Origin: Gemmatimonadaceae bacterium
Lineage (GTDB): Bacteria > Gemmatimonadota > Gemmatimonadetes > Gemmatimonadales > Gemmatimonadaceae
Reading direction: 5' to 3'
Assembly: GCA_013813715.1 (NCBI GenBank)
Contig: JACCRF010000169.1
Location: 37,168-101,167 of the forward strand
DNA: 64,000 bases
In this document: positions 24,595-32,433 of the stretch, one piece after another
Numbering within the stretch: the stretch's first letter is position 1
Layout: the number at the start of each line of letters is the position of its first letter
Position numbers and translations under genes: made by a program
The notes under the pieces: generated by a model
Databases searched by the model: none
Told to the model about the DNA's origin: nothing
The model's input: only the letters and a program-made list of their open reading frames with translations

Positions 24595-25686
24595 TCAGCG
24601 AACCCAGTCGGCCACGAACAGATTCGTCTCGCCTTCCTTCACCGCGCCGCGATTCGACGCCCAGACGACCTTCGTGCCGTCGGGACTGAACATCGGAAAC
24701 CCGTCGAAACTCGCATCGAAGGTGAGCTGCTCGAGTCCTGACCCGTCGGAGTTCACAAGGTAGAGATCGAAGTTGCCGCCGCGTGGATTCCTGTAGTTGG
24801 ACGAGAATACAATCTGTTTCCCGTCCGGAGTCCACGAAGGCCCGAAATTCGCACCGCCCAGCCGCGTGATCTGCCGCTGGTCAGAACCGTCCGCATTCAT
24901 TACGAAAAGCTCGACGCGGCGCGGACGCACGAGCCGCTGAGCCAGCAGGTCGCGGTACTCGCGAAGCTCCGTTGAATCGGTCGGGTGGTTTGCACGGTAC
25001 ACGATCCGTTTTCCATCCGGAGACCACCACGCACCGCCGTCGTATCCAGGTGTCGTGGTGAGCCGGCGGACGTCCGACCCGTCAGTATTCATCGTATAAA
25101 TATCGAGATCACCGTCCTTGAGCGACGTAAACACTATCCGTCTTCCATCGGGAGACAGCACGCCCTCCGCGGTATAGACGTCGTACTTCGTCAGCCGCTT
25201 CAGGTTTGTTCCATCGCGATTGACCGTGTAGATGTCGTACCGGTCGAGGGGCCACACGTATCCTTTGGATAGATCGGGACGGGGCGGGCACGCTGAGTCG
25301 TGCGCTGTCGTCGAGGCGAAGAACAGGCGGTTTCCGCCTGGGAAGAACCAGCCGCAGGTAGTCTTGCCGCGGCCGTCCGACACGCGCTGGAGCCCGCTTC
25401 CGTCCATCCGCACCACGTACTGCTGATCGCACGTGCGGCTCTCGCGCGTACTCTGCATCGTCAGCCACTTCCCATCGGGGCTGAAATAGGCTTCGGCATT
25501 CTCACCGCCGAAGGTGATCTGACGAATCTTCGAGAAGCGGCGCTCGCCCGCTGCCGATGCGACTTCTCGCGCCGGAGACACATCGGATCGCTCGTCGGGC
25601 ACACGGACACCGTCGGGTTGATGGCGTGGCGTGCACGCGCTCGCCAGCAGCGAAAGCAGGAGGAAACCCTTTGGATGAAAACGCAT
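24595..25686 (-). CDS. TolB-like beta-propeller lipoprotein
   Basis: 363 residues with a lipoprotein signal ending LASAC (Cys18). At least five PD40/WD40-like repeats follow, each with the FSPDGKW/SPDGRRIVFTS pattern and linked by MNTDGSDVRRLT-type turns (about residues 55-355). Such lipoproteins sit in the periplasm and serve as protein-binding platforms; no enzyme motif is visible. It is divergent from a second propeller lipoprotein gene at 25820, with a 133-base intergenic region that probably carries both promoters. Confidence 0.88.
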   Translation of the reverse strand: MRFHPKGFLLLSLLASACTPRHQPDGVRVPDERSDVSPAREVASAAGERRFSKIRQITFGGENAEAYFSPDGKWLTMQSTRESRTCDQQYVVRMDGSGLQRVSDGRGKTTCGWFFPGGNRLFFASTTAHDSACPPRPDLSKGYVWPLDRYDIYTVNRDGTNLKRLTKYDVYTAEGVLSPDGRRIVFTSLKDGDLDIYTMNTDGSDVRRLTTTPGYDGGAWWSPDGKRIVYRANHPTDSTELREYRDLLAQRLVRPRRVELFVMNADGSDQRQITRLGGANFGPSWTPDGKQIVFSSNYRNPRGGNFDLYLVNSDGSGLEQLTFDASFDGFPMFSPDGTKVVWASNRGAVKEGETNLFVADWVR

Positions 25687-25819
25687 GCCGTGAAAATAGC
25701 GACGTATTCCTTCGGGTGTACTACCGGCAAACTTGTAGTTCTCCGTTGCGGTTACACATATTGAGTTCGCGCCCTGCAGCTTCTGGGCTGGCCGTACCGC
25801 GCTAGAACATGAGGCCGGA

Positions 25820-27142
25820 ATGCTCCATCATATCCTGTATCGGTATCGCGGCCTGAGCGTGGCTTGCACGATCGCCGCTGCTTCGATGTCGTGCACCGAC
25901 GGAAGCGGGCCAACCGGGCCCGACAATTCAGTGACGACCGTTGAAGTCGCCGCCCCGTCAGCCTCATTGATGGTGGGTGAGACATTCCAACTCGCTGCTG
26001 TCGCGCGTAATGCGGCCAGCGCATTCGCTGTCGCCGGCCAGGTGACCTGGACATCCTCGAACAACTCTGTTGCAACCGTTTCGCCGAATGGACTCGTGAC
26101 GGCTGTGGAGACGGGTGCCGCCCAGATCTCCGCCACCCACGAGGGAAGGACTGGATCGGCTCGCGTGACAGTGGTCACAACCGAGCTGATCCAGAGCATC
26201 GATCAGTACGCTGATGGGACACTCGCTTTCACGAGCACGCGTGGTGGCGCATTCGACGTTTTTACGGCCGGTCCTTCAGGCCTTACAAGAGTCACCGCGA
26301 ATCCCGACCATGAGCAGTTCGACGGATGGTCGCCGGACGGCTCCCGTCTCGCCTTCATCCGGTTCCCCGTCAACGCCGGAGTCTTCACGTCGCACGTCAT
26401 CAACTCCGACGGAACGAACGATATTGTCGTCGCAAGCGGATTGGTTCAATGGTCTCCCAACTGGACGAAGCGCAACGCATTCCGTGACGGACAGCTGGTC
26501 GTGACAAACGCTGACGGAAGCGGTGCGGTCGTCGTGAGCCCGCCGGTTGGAGACACGATATTCGGGGGGTGGTGGTCGCCCGATGGAACCCGGATTGCCT
26601 TCGGGTACGCGCCGTCGGGCAGTGTTCTCACTGACATTTACGTTGTCAACGCCGACGGTACGGGACTCCGCAACCTCACCAATTCGCCCAACATCGCGGA
26701 AGACTATGCCGACTGGTCCCCCGATGGCACGCGGCTGGCGCTCACTGGACATAACTACCAGAACGATGTCGGCAGCTCTCTCTACGTGGTCGGCGCCGAT
26801 GATGGTACGGTAACCCGGTTCACGTCCAATGACTCGGATAGGGACGATCTCGAGCCCGCCTGGGCGCCGGACGGAAAACTGATCACGTTTACCCTGAATC
26901 GCGGCGTCACCTTCGGGATCTACGTCATCTCGGCATCGGGCGGCTCGCCGGCCCGCCTTTCTCCGGCTTCCATGATCGCAGGATTCGGAAAATGGTCGTC
27001 GGACGGAGCACGTCTCGCATTTACCGGCATCCTCCCCGGAAGCTTCCGTCAGATCGTGTTCGTAATGACACTCGACCGAACGAAGATCTTCCAGATCAGC
27101 GCCCGCTCTTCAGACAACCTGAGGCCGCTCTGGAAGCCGTAG
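25820..27142 (+). CDS. Lipoprotein with BIG2 Ig-like domain and TolB-like beta-propeller
   Basis: 440 residues. Signal peptide ends SMSC (Cys25 region). Residues about 38-118 form a bacterial Ig-like (BIG2) domain (ASLMVGETFQLAAVARN, WTSSNNSVATVSPNGLVTAV). Residues about 125-435 form a propeller with repeats such as FDGWSPDGSRLAF, GWWSPDGTRIAFGY, DYADWSPDGTRLALTG and EPAWAPDGKLITFT. Surface or periplasmic display is likely; function unknown. The gene ends inside a Rho-independent terminator (27139-27156). Confidence 0.88.
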   Translation: MLHHILYRYRGLSVACTIAAASMSCTDGSGPTGPDNSVTTVEVAAPSASLMVGETFQLAAVARNAASAFAVAGQVTWTSSNNSVATVSPNGLVTAVETGAAQISATHEGRTGSARVTVVTTELIQSIDQYADGTLAFTSTRGGAFDVFTAGPSGLTRVTANPDHEQFDGWSPDGSRLAFIRFPVNAGVFTSHVINSDGTNDIVVASGLVQWSPNWTKRNAFRDGQLVVTNADGSGAVVVSPPVGDTIFGGWWSPDGTRIAFGYAPSGSVLTDIYVVNADGTGLRNLTNSPNIAEDYADWSPDGTRLALTGHNYQNDVGSSLYVVGADDGTVTRFTSNDSDRDDLEPAWAPDGKLITFTLNRGVTFGIYVISASGGSPARLSPASMIAGFGKWSSDGARLAFTGILPGSFRQIVFVMTLDRTKIFQISARSSDNLRPLWKP

Positions 27143-27156
27143 GCGCTGACGCCTAC
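27139..27156 (+). terminator. Rho-independent terminator
   Basis: GTAGGCG (27139-27145), loop CTGA, CGCCTAC (27150-27156), followed by TCTATTTT. The stop codon of the propeller lipoprotein gene is part of the left arm. Confidence 0.75.
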
Positions 27157-27173
27157 TCTATTTTGCAAAGTAC

Positions 27174-27202
27174 TTGACGCGACTAGAGTAGATGCGTATC
27201 CT
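27174..27202 (+). promoter_or_regulatory. Candidate sigma-70-type promoter
   Basis: TTGACG at 27174-27179 and TATCCT at 27197-27202, 17 bases apart, directly after the terminator at 27139. Transcription would begin near 27209, which supports the ATG at 27250 rather than the one at 27211 as the start of the next gene. Confidence 0.5.
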
Positions 27203-27249
27203 TTGGACAGATGGTGTTCACGATCTCATCTCTCTCCAAGGGTACGACA

Positions 27250-27972
27250 ATGGACGCATTGGTCGGCGGAGCTAACGCGATTCTTCTCCTCTTCACGCTT
27301 CTCTCCCTGGCTGGCGCCGGTGTGATCGCCTGGATCGCAACCAGAAAGGGGCGGCGATCAATCGCCCGAATGGTGCTCGGCGCGGCTGCGATTCTCGGTG
27401 CGGCATATGCGGGCGGTGTGATCGCCGCATCGGCATCGAGCACCGAGCAGACCCTTCCCGCCGGTGAGACCAAGTGGTTCTGCGGCTTTTATCTGGACTG
27501 CCATCTCGGTATGTCGGTTGACCGGACAGAAACCGTCACCTCGGTACAGACAGCAGCGGGACCCGTCAACGCCAACGGTGTCTTCTACATCGTTTCCCTC
27601 AGACTTCACAACAGCGCGAAGAACCCGTCCATCGACATGACCCTCTACCAGCCGGTCGCGACAATCGTGGATGCGGCTGGCCGGAAGTACCCGCGAGCGA
27701 CGGCCGTCGAAACGTCGGTCGGGGGAACTGAGTCGAGACCAGCGCCCCTTCCTCGGATCGCCAAGGTTGGACACCAACCGATGTTCGCGACAATCGTGTT
27801 CGATCTTCCGGCTGACGTCCAGCAACCACGACTGCTCGTCACTGAAGGGTGGGTCGTGGACAGAATGATCGAGCTCGCGCTGATCAACGACGAGAACAGC
27901 ATCTTCCACCAGAAGTCTCTTCTCGCGCTGAACGGATCCACCCAGCGCACCGCCCTCCAGTTCGCGCAGTAG
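27250..27972 (+). CDS. Membrane-anchored hypothetical protein
   Basis: I do not recognise the family. From the ATG at 27250 (AAGGG eight bases upstream) it has 240 residues; an ATG at 27211 would add 13. Two N-terminal transmembrane helices (about residues 7-28 and 38-58) are followed by an extracytoplasmic domain. That domain begins with a WFCGFYLDCHLG motif that could form a disulphide, then shows strands resembling a DUF4352-type immunoglobulin-like fold (NGVFYIVSLRLHNSAKNPSI, TLYQPVATIVDAAGRKY). Function unknown. It has its own promoter and is convergent with the next gene. Confidence 0.65.
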   Translation: MDALVGGANAILLLFTLLSLAGAGVIAWIATRKGRRSIARMVLGAAAILGAAYAGGVIAASASSTEQTLPAGETKWFCGFYLDCHLGMSVDRTETVTSVQTAAGPVNANGVFYIVSLRLHNSAKNPSIDMTLYQPVATIVDAAGRKYPRATAVETSVGGTESRPAPLPRIAKVGHQPMFATIVFDLPADVQQPRLLVTEGWVVDRMIELALINDENSIFHQKSLLALNGSTQRTALQFAQ

Positions 27973-27992
27973 CACCTGCGTCGGGTACCGGG

Positions 27993-28736
27993 TTAGTGGC
28001 GGTGCTCGATCATCTCGTCACCGGTCATCCTGTGGTCGTCGCCCCAGATCATTTCCGGATCGTCGCCCGCAAACACATTCGCGTGGACCATCCACCCGAA
28101 GATCTCCTCCTCGAATTGGCCACCTGCCGCCTCACACTCGGCGCGTGTCGACACGCCCAGTGGGCCGAACACCGGGCGGCCGTTCTTTCGCTCGGTCCAT
28201 CGGTCTTGATTCCGGCGAGGCGGGAGACACCAGTTGATGTGCTTGTGCCACTGCGCAACACTGAGTGGAATGCGCTTGTCGAGGTCGGATGCGGAGTAGC
28301 GCTTCGGCGCTGTGTACATCGCCCCGGTGAGCACGAGCTTCCCCATGGCATCCCGACTATAGAGCAGTGACGTCGGCTTTGTTGCGTCGAACCGAAAGGC
28401 GTTTCTGAATGCCTGGCCGTAGTTGGTGAAGTGATATACGCGCTGGTTCTTCAGCTGCGGAGCGAACATCCTGAAGCCATCAGCTTCGGCCAACTGCACG
28501 TCACGATATTTTTCGATTGCTGACCGCAGCTGCCCAACGAGTGCTGTGGCTCGCAGCGAATCGGCGCGATTGGCCGGCCGCCGAGGAGTCATCTCCATAT
28601 GCGCGGCCATCGCGCGCGCGTCGGCCTCGATCGGGGTTCCATTCGCAGTCGAATGCGAATGTTGGGCATCTACTCGTCCGGCGAGTGTGACGGTAACTGC
28701 TATTGCCACAATGAAGGGGATCAGACGTACAGGCAT
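27993..28736 (-). CDS. Secreted hypothetical protein
   Basis: 247 residues from the ATG at 28736, giving a Sec signal peptide cleaved after VDAQ or just before (MPVRLIPFIVAIAVT). The mature part has a His/Met-rich beginning (HSHSTANG, AAHMEMTPRR), a helical segment, a central stretch about a conserved-looking VYHFTNYGQAFRNAFRFD, and a C-terminal part with single cysteines (NWCLPPR, RAECEAAGGQFEEEIFGWM) and HVHANVF-like histidines. Metal binding is possible but unproven. I recognise no named family. It follows the GT9-to-PAP2 operon on the same strand but is separated by the repeat at 28789-28855. Confidence 0.7.
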   Translation of the reverse strand: MPVRLIPFIVAIAVTVTLAGRVDAQHSHSTANGTPIEADARAMAAHMEMTPRRPANRADSLRATALVGQLRSAIEKYRDVQLAEADGFRMFAPQLKNQRVYHFTNYGQAFRNAFRFDATKPTSLLYSRDAMGKLVLTGAMYTAPKRYSASDLDKRIPLSVAQWHKHINWCLPPRRNQDRWTERKNGRPVFGPLGVSTRAECEAAGGQFEEEIFGWMVHANVFAGDDPEMIWGDDHRMTGDEMIEHRH

Positions 28737-28788
28737 ATCGCCAATCCTGTAGATGGTTGCTGCCCGGCACCGAGCCTGCATAGAGACT

Positions 28789-28855
28789 CTCTACGTCTCA
28801 GCATGTTCTACGTCTCAGTTGCCGTTTCTGCGTCTCGCCTTCATTTCTGCGTCTC
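28789..28855. repeat. Four-copy short tandem repeat, unit about 17-20 bases
   Basis: Read on the minus strand, GAGACGCAGAA, GAGACGCAGAA, GAGACGTAGAA and GAGACGTAGAG recur with starts at 28855, 28836, 28816 and 28799. The intervening 6-9 bases differ. The first copy encodes the last residues of the GT9 protein (ETQK); the rest are downstream of its stop. Confidence 0.7.
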
Positions 28856-29995
28856 GTTCTTTACAAGACCCAGGACTGCGCTCACCACCTTGTTAGACGG
28901 CAGAGAATCGATTTCGTTCCCGTCCCAGAACACGACTTCCCCCGGAATATTGTAGGGCGCATACGGATGATGGTCTCGTTTCAGCAGAACAACGGACGGT
29001 TTCCTGAACGCGGACGCCGCATGCGAAATGCTGGTATCAGGAGTGAAAACCACGTCGGATGTCCCGACGAGCGCAAGCGCTTCGCGCAGCAGCGGAGTAG
29101 CAACCGGGTGAGCATTCACCAATGCCGCGACGCGCTGGACGCTTTCCCACTCCCTGGGAAGTCCGATGACCACGATCGGCATCTGCGGATAGGTGGCTCG
29201 AACGTATCGCAGCACCTCCAGGAACCTGTCGTCCGGCCATCGGCGCTTTGGCTCGGAAGCAGAGAGGTTCACCAGCAAACGCTTCGCATTGGAGGATGCT
29301 TTGCCTCCTCCACCCTCTCGCTGGTCCCGACGTTCATCGGAGTCCGGCATCGCTTTCCTTCCTGCGCGGGCTGCGGCTCGCCACTGCACTCGCGCCGCAT
29401 CCCGCTCCGTGACGGACAGGAAAATCTCCGGCTGCCAATCGACCGAGTCGATATCGGTTCCAAACGGCACGGCGAGTGAGCGCGATCCCTCGATGTACGG
29501 AGTGGACCGGTCATATGCTCGCACACGGACGTTATATATGAGATCGTTGTTTCCTCCCTCGACTCCGATCCTGAACGGAGCGCGGGACGCGAGCATGAGA
29601 AGCGGAGTCGAAGTGAAGATCGGCGGATTGTTGATCCGCCCATCCACGATGACTTCGTAGCCCTGCGCCCGCAGCTGCCTCCCGACCGTCAGGTAGCTGC
29701 TCCACGACTTCCGATCGATAGTGAACACCCTGCCGACATGAGGATTCCCCTCTAGGACTGGCGCTGTCGACGCATTTGCAAGGACGTCCACCCTGTGCCC
29801 GGCTACTGCTTGCGCCAGCACCCGGATCAGTCCGGTCGCCATGATCATGTCACCGATCCGCTCGTATCTCACGAACAGCGTCCGGCGGCCGCTTGCTTTC
29901 CAGGCGGGAGGAACCGTCCGCGGGCCAGGAAGAGACCGCGCGATGGCACGCATCCACAGTGCGCGCCACGCCTTCTCAAGCTGGCGCGGATTCAC
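28841..29995 (-). CDS. Glycosyltransferase family 9 (heptosyltransferase-like)
   Basis: 384 residues from a GTG at 29995, which overlaps the preceding gene by 20 bases; an ATG at 29953 and a longer frame to 30082 are alternatives. A GT-B fold of the ADP-heptose:LPS transferase family: N-terminal LFVRYERIGDMIMATGLIRVL (the acceptor-side loop), and C-terminal LLVNLSASEPKRRWPDDRF and VFTPDTSISHAASAF (donor-binding). A charged low-complexity insert (DSDERRDQREGGGGKASS) separates the two halves. It acts at the cytoplasmic face of the inner membrane on a lipid-linked saccharide, probably LPS core. The gene lies in an operon with a 2'-5' RNA ligase-like gene and a PAP2 phosphatase. Confidence 0.88.
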   Translation of the reverse strand: MNPRQLEKAWRALWMRAIARSLPGPRTVPPAWKASGRRTLFVRYERIGDMIMATGLIRVLAQAVAGHRVDVLANASTAPVLEGNPHVGRVFTIDRKSWSSYLTVGRQLRAQGYEVIVDGRINNPPIFTSTPLLMLASRAPFRIGVEGGNNDLIYNVRVRAYDRSTPYIEGSRSLAVPFGTDIDSVDWQPEIFLSVTERDAARVQWRAAARAGRKAMPDSDERRDQREGGGGKASSNAKRLLVNLSASEPKRRWPDDRFLEVLRYVRATYPQMPIVVIGLPREWESVQRVAALVNAHPVATPLLREALALVGTSDVVFTPDTSISHAASAFRKPSVVLLKRDHHPYAPYNIPGEVVFWDGNEIDSLPSNKVVSAVLGLVKNETQK

Positions 29996-30515
29996 CGACC
30001 AGCGGAAGCTCCAGCAGTTTCTTCGACGGCTGAGGATCAAGCGTCTGATAGACCGTGATACGGTCGATAAGAACCGGATCACGGACTCTCATCGAGAGGA
30101 GCTCGCGTTCCGTTTCACCCGTCAATGTCGGATAGAGAGTCAGCGTGCAGTGCGGGCTGAAACTGAATCGTGCGCGCTCGAACGGCAGGCCACTTGTGGC
30201 GAGGCGGTCATGGAAAACGCGGAGAGTTCCGTGCGGGTCGAGCGGGAGGACGATGATCTCAGTCTGCATGAACCGCATCGGCGGCCCGAATCTGAGCGTC
30301 AACGGTGCAGTCGTGGAGGTGATAGGTGAGAACTTCTCCCGGATTTCGGCTGCAGTAACGGAGCCCGGTATCGGGCCCACACCTGACGAGCCGGTAATCG
30401 TGACATGCGGCGGCTTGTAACGCGCGAGCCGTGGATCATACCGATCGTTTATCTCGCGGATTTTCTCGCCCACTGCACCGGAAAGCTCGGCAATCACGAA
30501 GATACCGTTCTGCAC
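29976..30515 (-). CDS. 2'-5' RNA ligase / cyclic phosphodiesterase (2H) family protein
   Basis: 179 residues with both HxT catalytic motifs of the 2H phosphoesterase fold: PHVTITG at about residue 36 and PHCTLTLYP at about residue 120. It is cytoplasmic. The family opens 2',3'-cyclic nucleotides or processes RNA ends, but many bacterial members act on small nucleotides. Its stop overlaps the GT9 start and it begins three bases after PAP2, so translation is coupled within an envelope operon. Confidence 0.87.
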   Translation of the reverse strand: MQNGIFVIAELSGAVGEKIREINDRYDPRLARYKPPHVTITGSSGVGPIPGSVTAAEIREKFSPITSTTAPLTLRFGPPMRFMQTEIIVLPLDPHGTLRVFHDRLATSGLPFERARFSFSPHCTLTLYPTLTGETERELLSMRVRDPVLIDRITVYQTLDPQPSKKLLELPLVGESAPA

Positions 30516-30518
30516 CGG

Positions 30519-31331
30519 CTACCTGGTGGTCACTGAAAGATGGGGCAGCCACCTTCCGGTATCGTGAAGCTCTACCCCGGCACGGAGAAATGTCCTGTCG
30601 AGAGCGTTGTTCGGGTGCGAATGCTGATATCGAAACACTTTCAGGCCGGTGAGTGTCCCGATGGCTGCTCCCACCGCCGCGTCGCTCGCCCAATGCTCGT
30701 TGTTATAGATGCGTGACACGCCGGTAAGCGTCGCCCCGGTATACATCACAGGACCGATGAGCCATCTCGACCGCGGCCACCAGCGAACAGTCTCGCTCGA
30801 AACGATCGATGCCAGGGTGAACGCCAGTGTCGCGTGACCCGAAGGAAAAGATCTGTACGCATCATCTTTCCAGCCGCGCCCCAACTCGAAGCTGGTCGAG
30901 TTCTCGATGTTCACATACGGCCGGGCCCGGCCGGCGAATGTCTTGATCGCTCCGGTCACAGTGCTCGCGATTACCAGGGCTTCGACACTGTGAAGTCCCA
31001 GATCTTCTACTCTGCGCTGCCCATCGAGACGGCCAAGCACGTACAGTCCAGCGCCGACTGCGAGCGCGCCGGGATGGCCGAAGATCCGGAACACGGTGGC
31101 TGAGTTGCGAAGTACAGGACTCGACTGCCGAACGGGTTTCCGAAGCTCCTGTGCGAAGTGCCTGTCTACAGGCGTCGCCGCAGCCGCAACCACAACGAAC
31201 CCACCGATGAGCGCAACATCACGCGCGGTGAACAGCGGTGAGCTGGAATTGAGCGTATCAACTGTCTGGCCCTGCGCGGTGAACGCGATAGCCATCGAGA
31301 GCGGCAGGGCACGCATCGTCGCCGATATCAT
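30519..31331 (-). CDS. PAP2-family phosphatase, exported
   Basis: 270 residues from the ATG at 31331 (an ATG at 31316 is also possible); either gives a signal-like N-terminus ending AFTAQGQ. All three PAP2 motifs are intact: KTFAGRARPY (KxxxxxxRP), FPSGHATLAF (PSGH) and SRIYNNEHWASD (SRxxxxxHxxxD). It is a membrane or periplasmic phosphatase acting on lipid phosphates such as undecaprenyl pyrophosphate or lipid A. It heads an operon with the RNA ligase-like and GT9 genes and is divergent from fabI. Confidence 0.9.
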   Translation of the reverse strand: MISATMRALPLSMAIAFTAQGQTVDTLNSSSPLFTARDVALIGGFVVVAAAATPVDRHFAQELRKPVRQSSPVLRNSATVFRIFGHPGALAVGAGLYVLGRLDGQRRVEDLGLHSVEALVIASTVTGAIKTFAGRARPYVNIENSTSFELGRGWKDDAYRSFPSGHATLAFTLASIVSSETVRWWPRSRWLIGPVMYTGATLTGVSRIYNNEHWASDAAVGAAIGTLTGLKVFRYQHSHPNNALDRTFLRAGVELHDTGRWLPHLSVTTR

Positions 31332-31493
31332 GTTACGATTTAACCGTTTGCGAATACCGCACCGTTCCAAATTAGGTTCTGCACGGATTTCGATGCAACG
31401 GAGCCGAAGGCGGCCATGAAGACGCGGGCAACTGGTACCGGGCACCGGAAACGTCCCCTTGCCGTGCCCCTGCGATTGGGACATATCCTCAAA

Positions 31494-32408
31494 ATGCTGA
31501 ACATCGACCTCTCGGGGTGCCGTGCACTCGTCGCCGGCGTCGCCGACGACGGCGGCTTTGGCTTTGCCATCGCCAAGGCCCTTGCCGAAGCTGGTGCCTC
31601 GGTATGCGTGGGCACATGGCCGCCCGCGCTCAACATCTTCATGAACCTGCTCGATCGCGGCAAAATGGACGAATCGAGACGACTGTCAAACGGCGAGCTG
31701 CTCCAGTTCGAAAAGGTCTATCCGCTTGACGCGGCGTTCGATACGCTCGCCGACGCACCTGATGATCTCCGAGCCAGCAAGCGCTACAAGGACACCGGTG
31801 ATTTTTCCATAGACGGGCTCGCCGCGCGCATCAGCGAGGATTTTGGCGACAAGCCACTCGACATCGTCGTGCATTCTCTCGCCAATGCCCCTGAAGTGAA
31901 GAGACCGCTCCTCGACACGAGCCGCGGTGGGTACCTCGCCGCGGTTGGCGTCAGCGCGTACTCCCTTGTCGCGATGGTGAGCCGCCTCGCTCCACTGATG
32001 CGGCCAGGCGGATCATTCCTCTCCCTGACCTACATGGCCGGTGAACGCGTTATCCCCGGCTACGGCGGAGGAATGTCCTCGGCCAAAGCTGCGCTCGAGA
32101 GCGACACTCGCACGCTCGCCTACGAGGCCGGCAGAAAGTACGGGCTTCGCGTCAACACGATTTCCGCTGGTCCGTTTGCGTCCCGCGCGGCAAGTGCGAT
32201 CGGAATCATCGACAAAATGGTCGCCTACTGCGCCGAGAACTCGCCTCTCGTCGAGCCGGTCACCGCCGAAGAGGTCGGCGTTACAGCAGCGTTCCTCTCG
32301 AGCCCGCTCGGCAGCGGAATCACCGGCACCACCATCTACGTGGACAAGGGGTACCACACGATGGGCATGGCTGTCGCCTCGATTGGCGACTCGGAAATCC
32401 CGAGGTAG
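31494..32408 (+). CDS. fabI: Enoyl-[ACP] reductase (NADH), plant/chlamydia-type FabI
   Basis: 304 residues from the ATG at 31494; the frame upstream is non-homologous. A short-chain dehydrogenase-like reductase for the last step of fatty acid elongation. Cofactor site [20 protein letters not shown]; catalytic Tyr(x6)Lys in [16 protein letters not shown] (about Y190 and K197); [19 protein letters not shown] follows. Between strands 2 and 3 is a long insert ([20 protein letters not shown] through YKDTGDFSI) found in plant and some bacterial FabI, and absent from the shorter E. coli type (262 residues). No strong ribosome binding site is visible. Confidence 0.93.
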   Translation: MLNIDLSGCRALVAGVADDGGFGFAIAKALAEAGASVCVGTWPPALNIFMNLLDRGKMDESRRLSNGELLQFEKVYPLDAAFDTLADAPDDLRASKRYKDTGDFSIDGLAARISEDFGDKPLDIVVHSLANAPEVKRPLLDTSRGGYLAAVGVSAYSLVAMVSRLAPLMRPGGSFLSLTYMAGERVIPGYGGGMSSAKAALESDTRTLAYEAGRKYGLRVNTISAGPFASRAASAIGIIDKMVAYCAENSPLVEPVTAEEVGVTAAFLSSPLGSGITGTTIYVDKGYHTMGMAVASIGDSEIPR

Positions 32409-32433
32409 TACCTCCACAATCCCAGATTCAACA

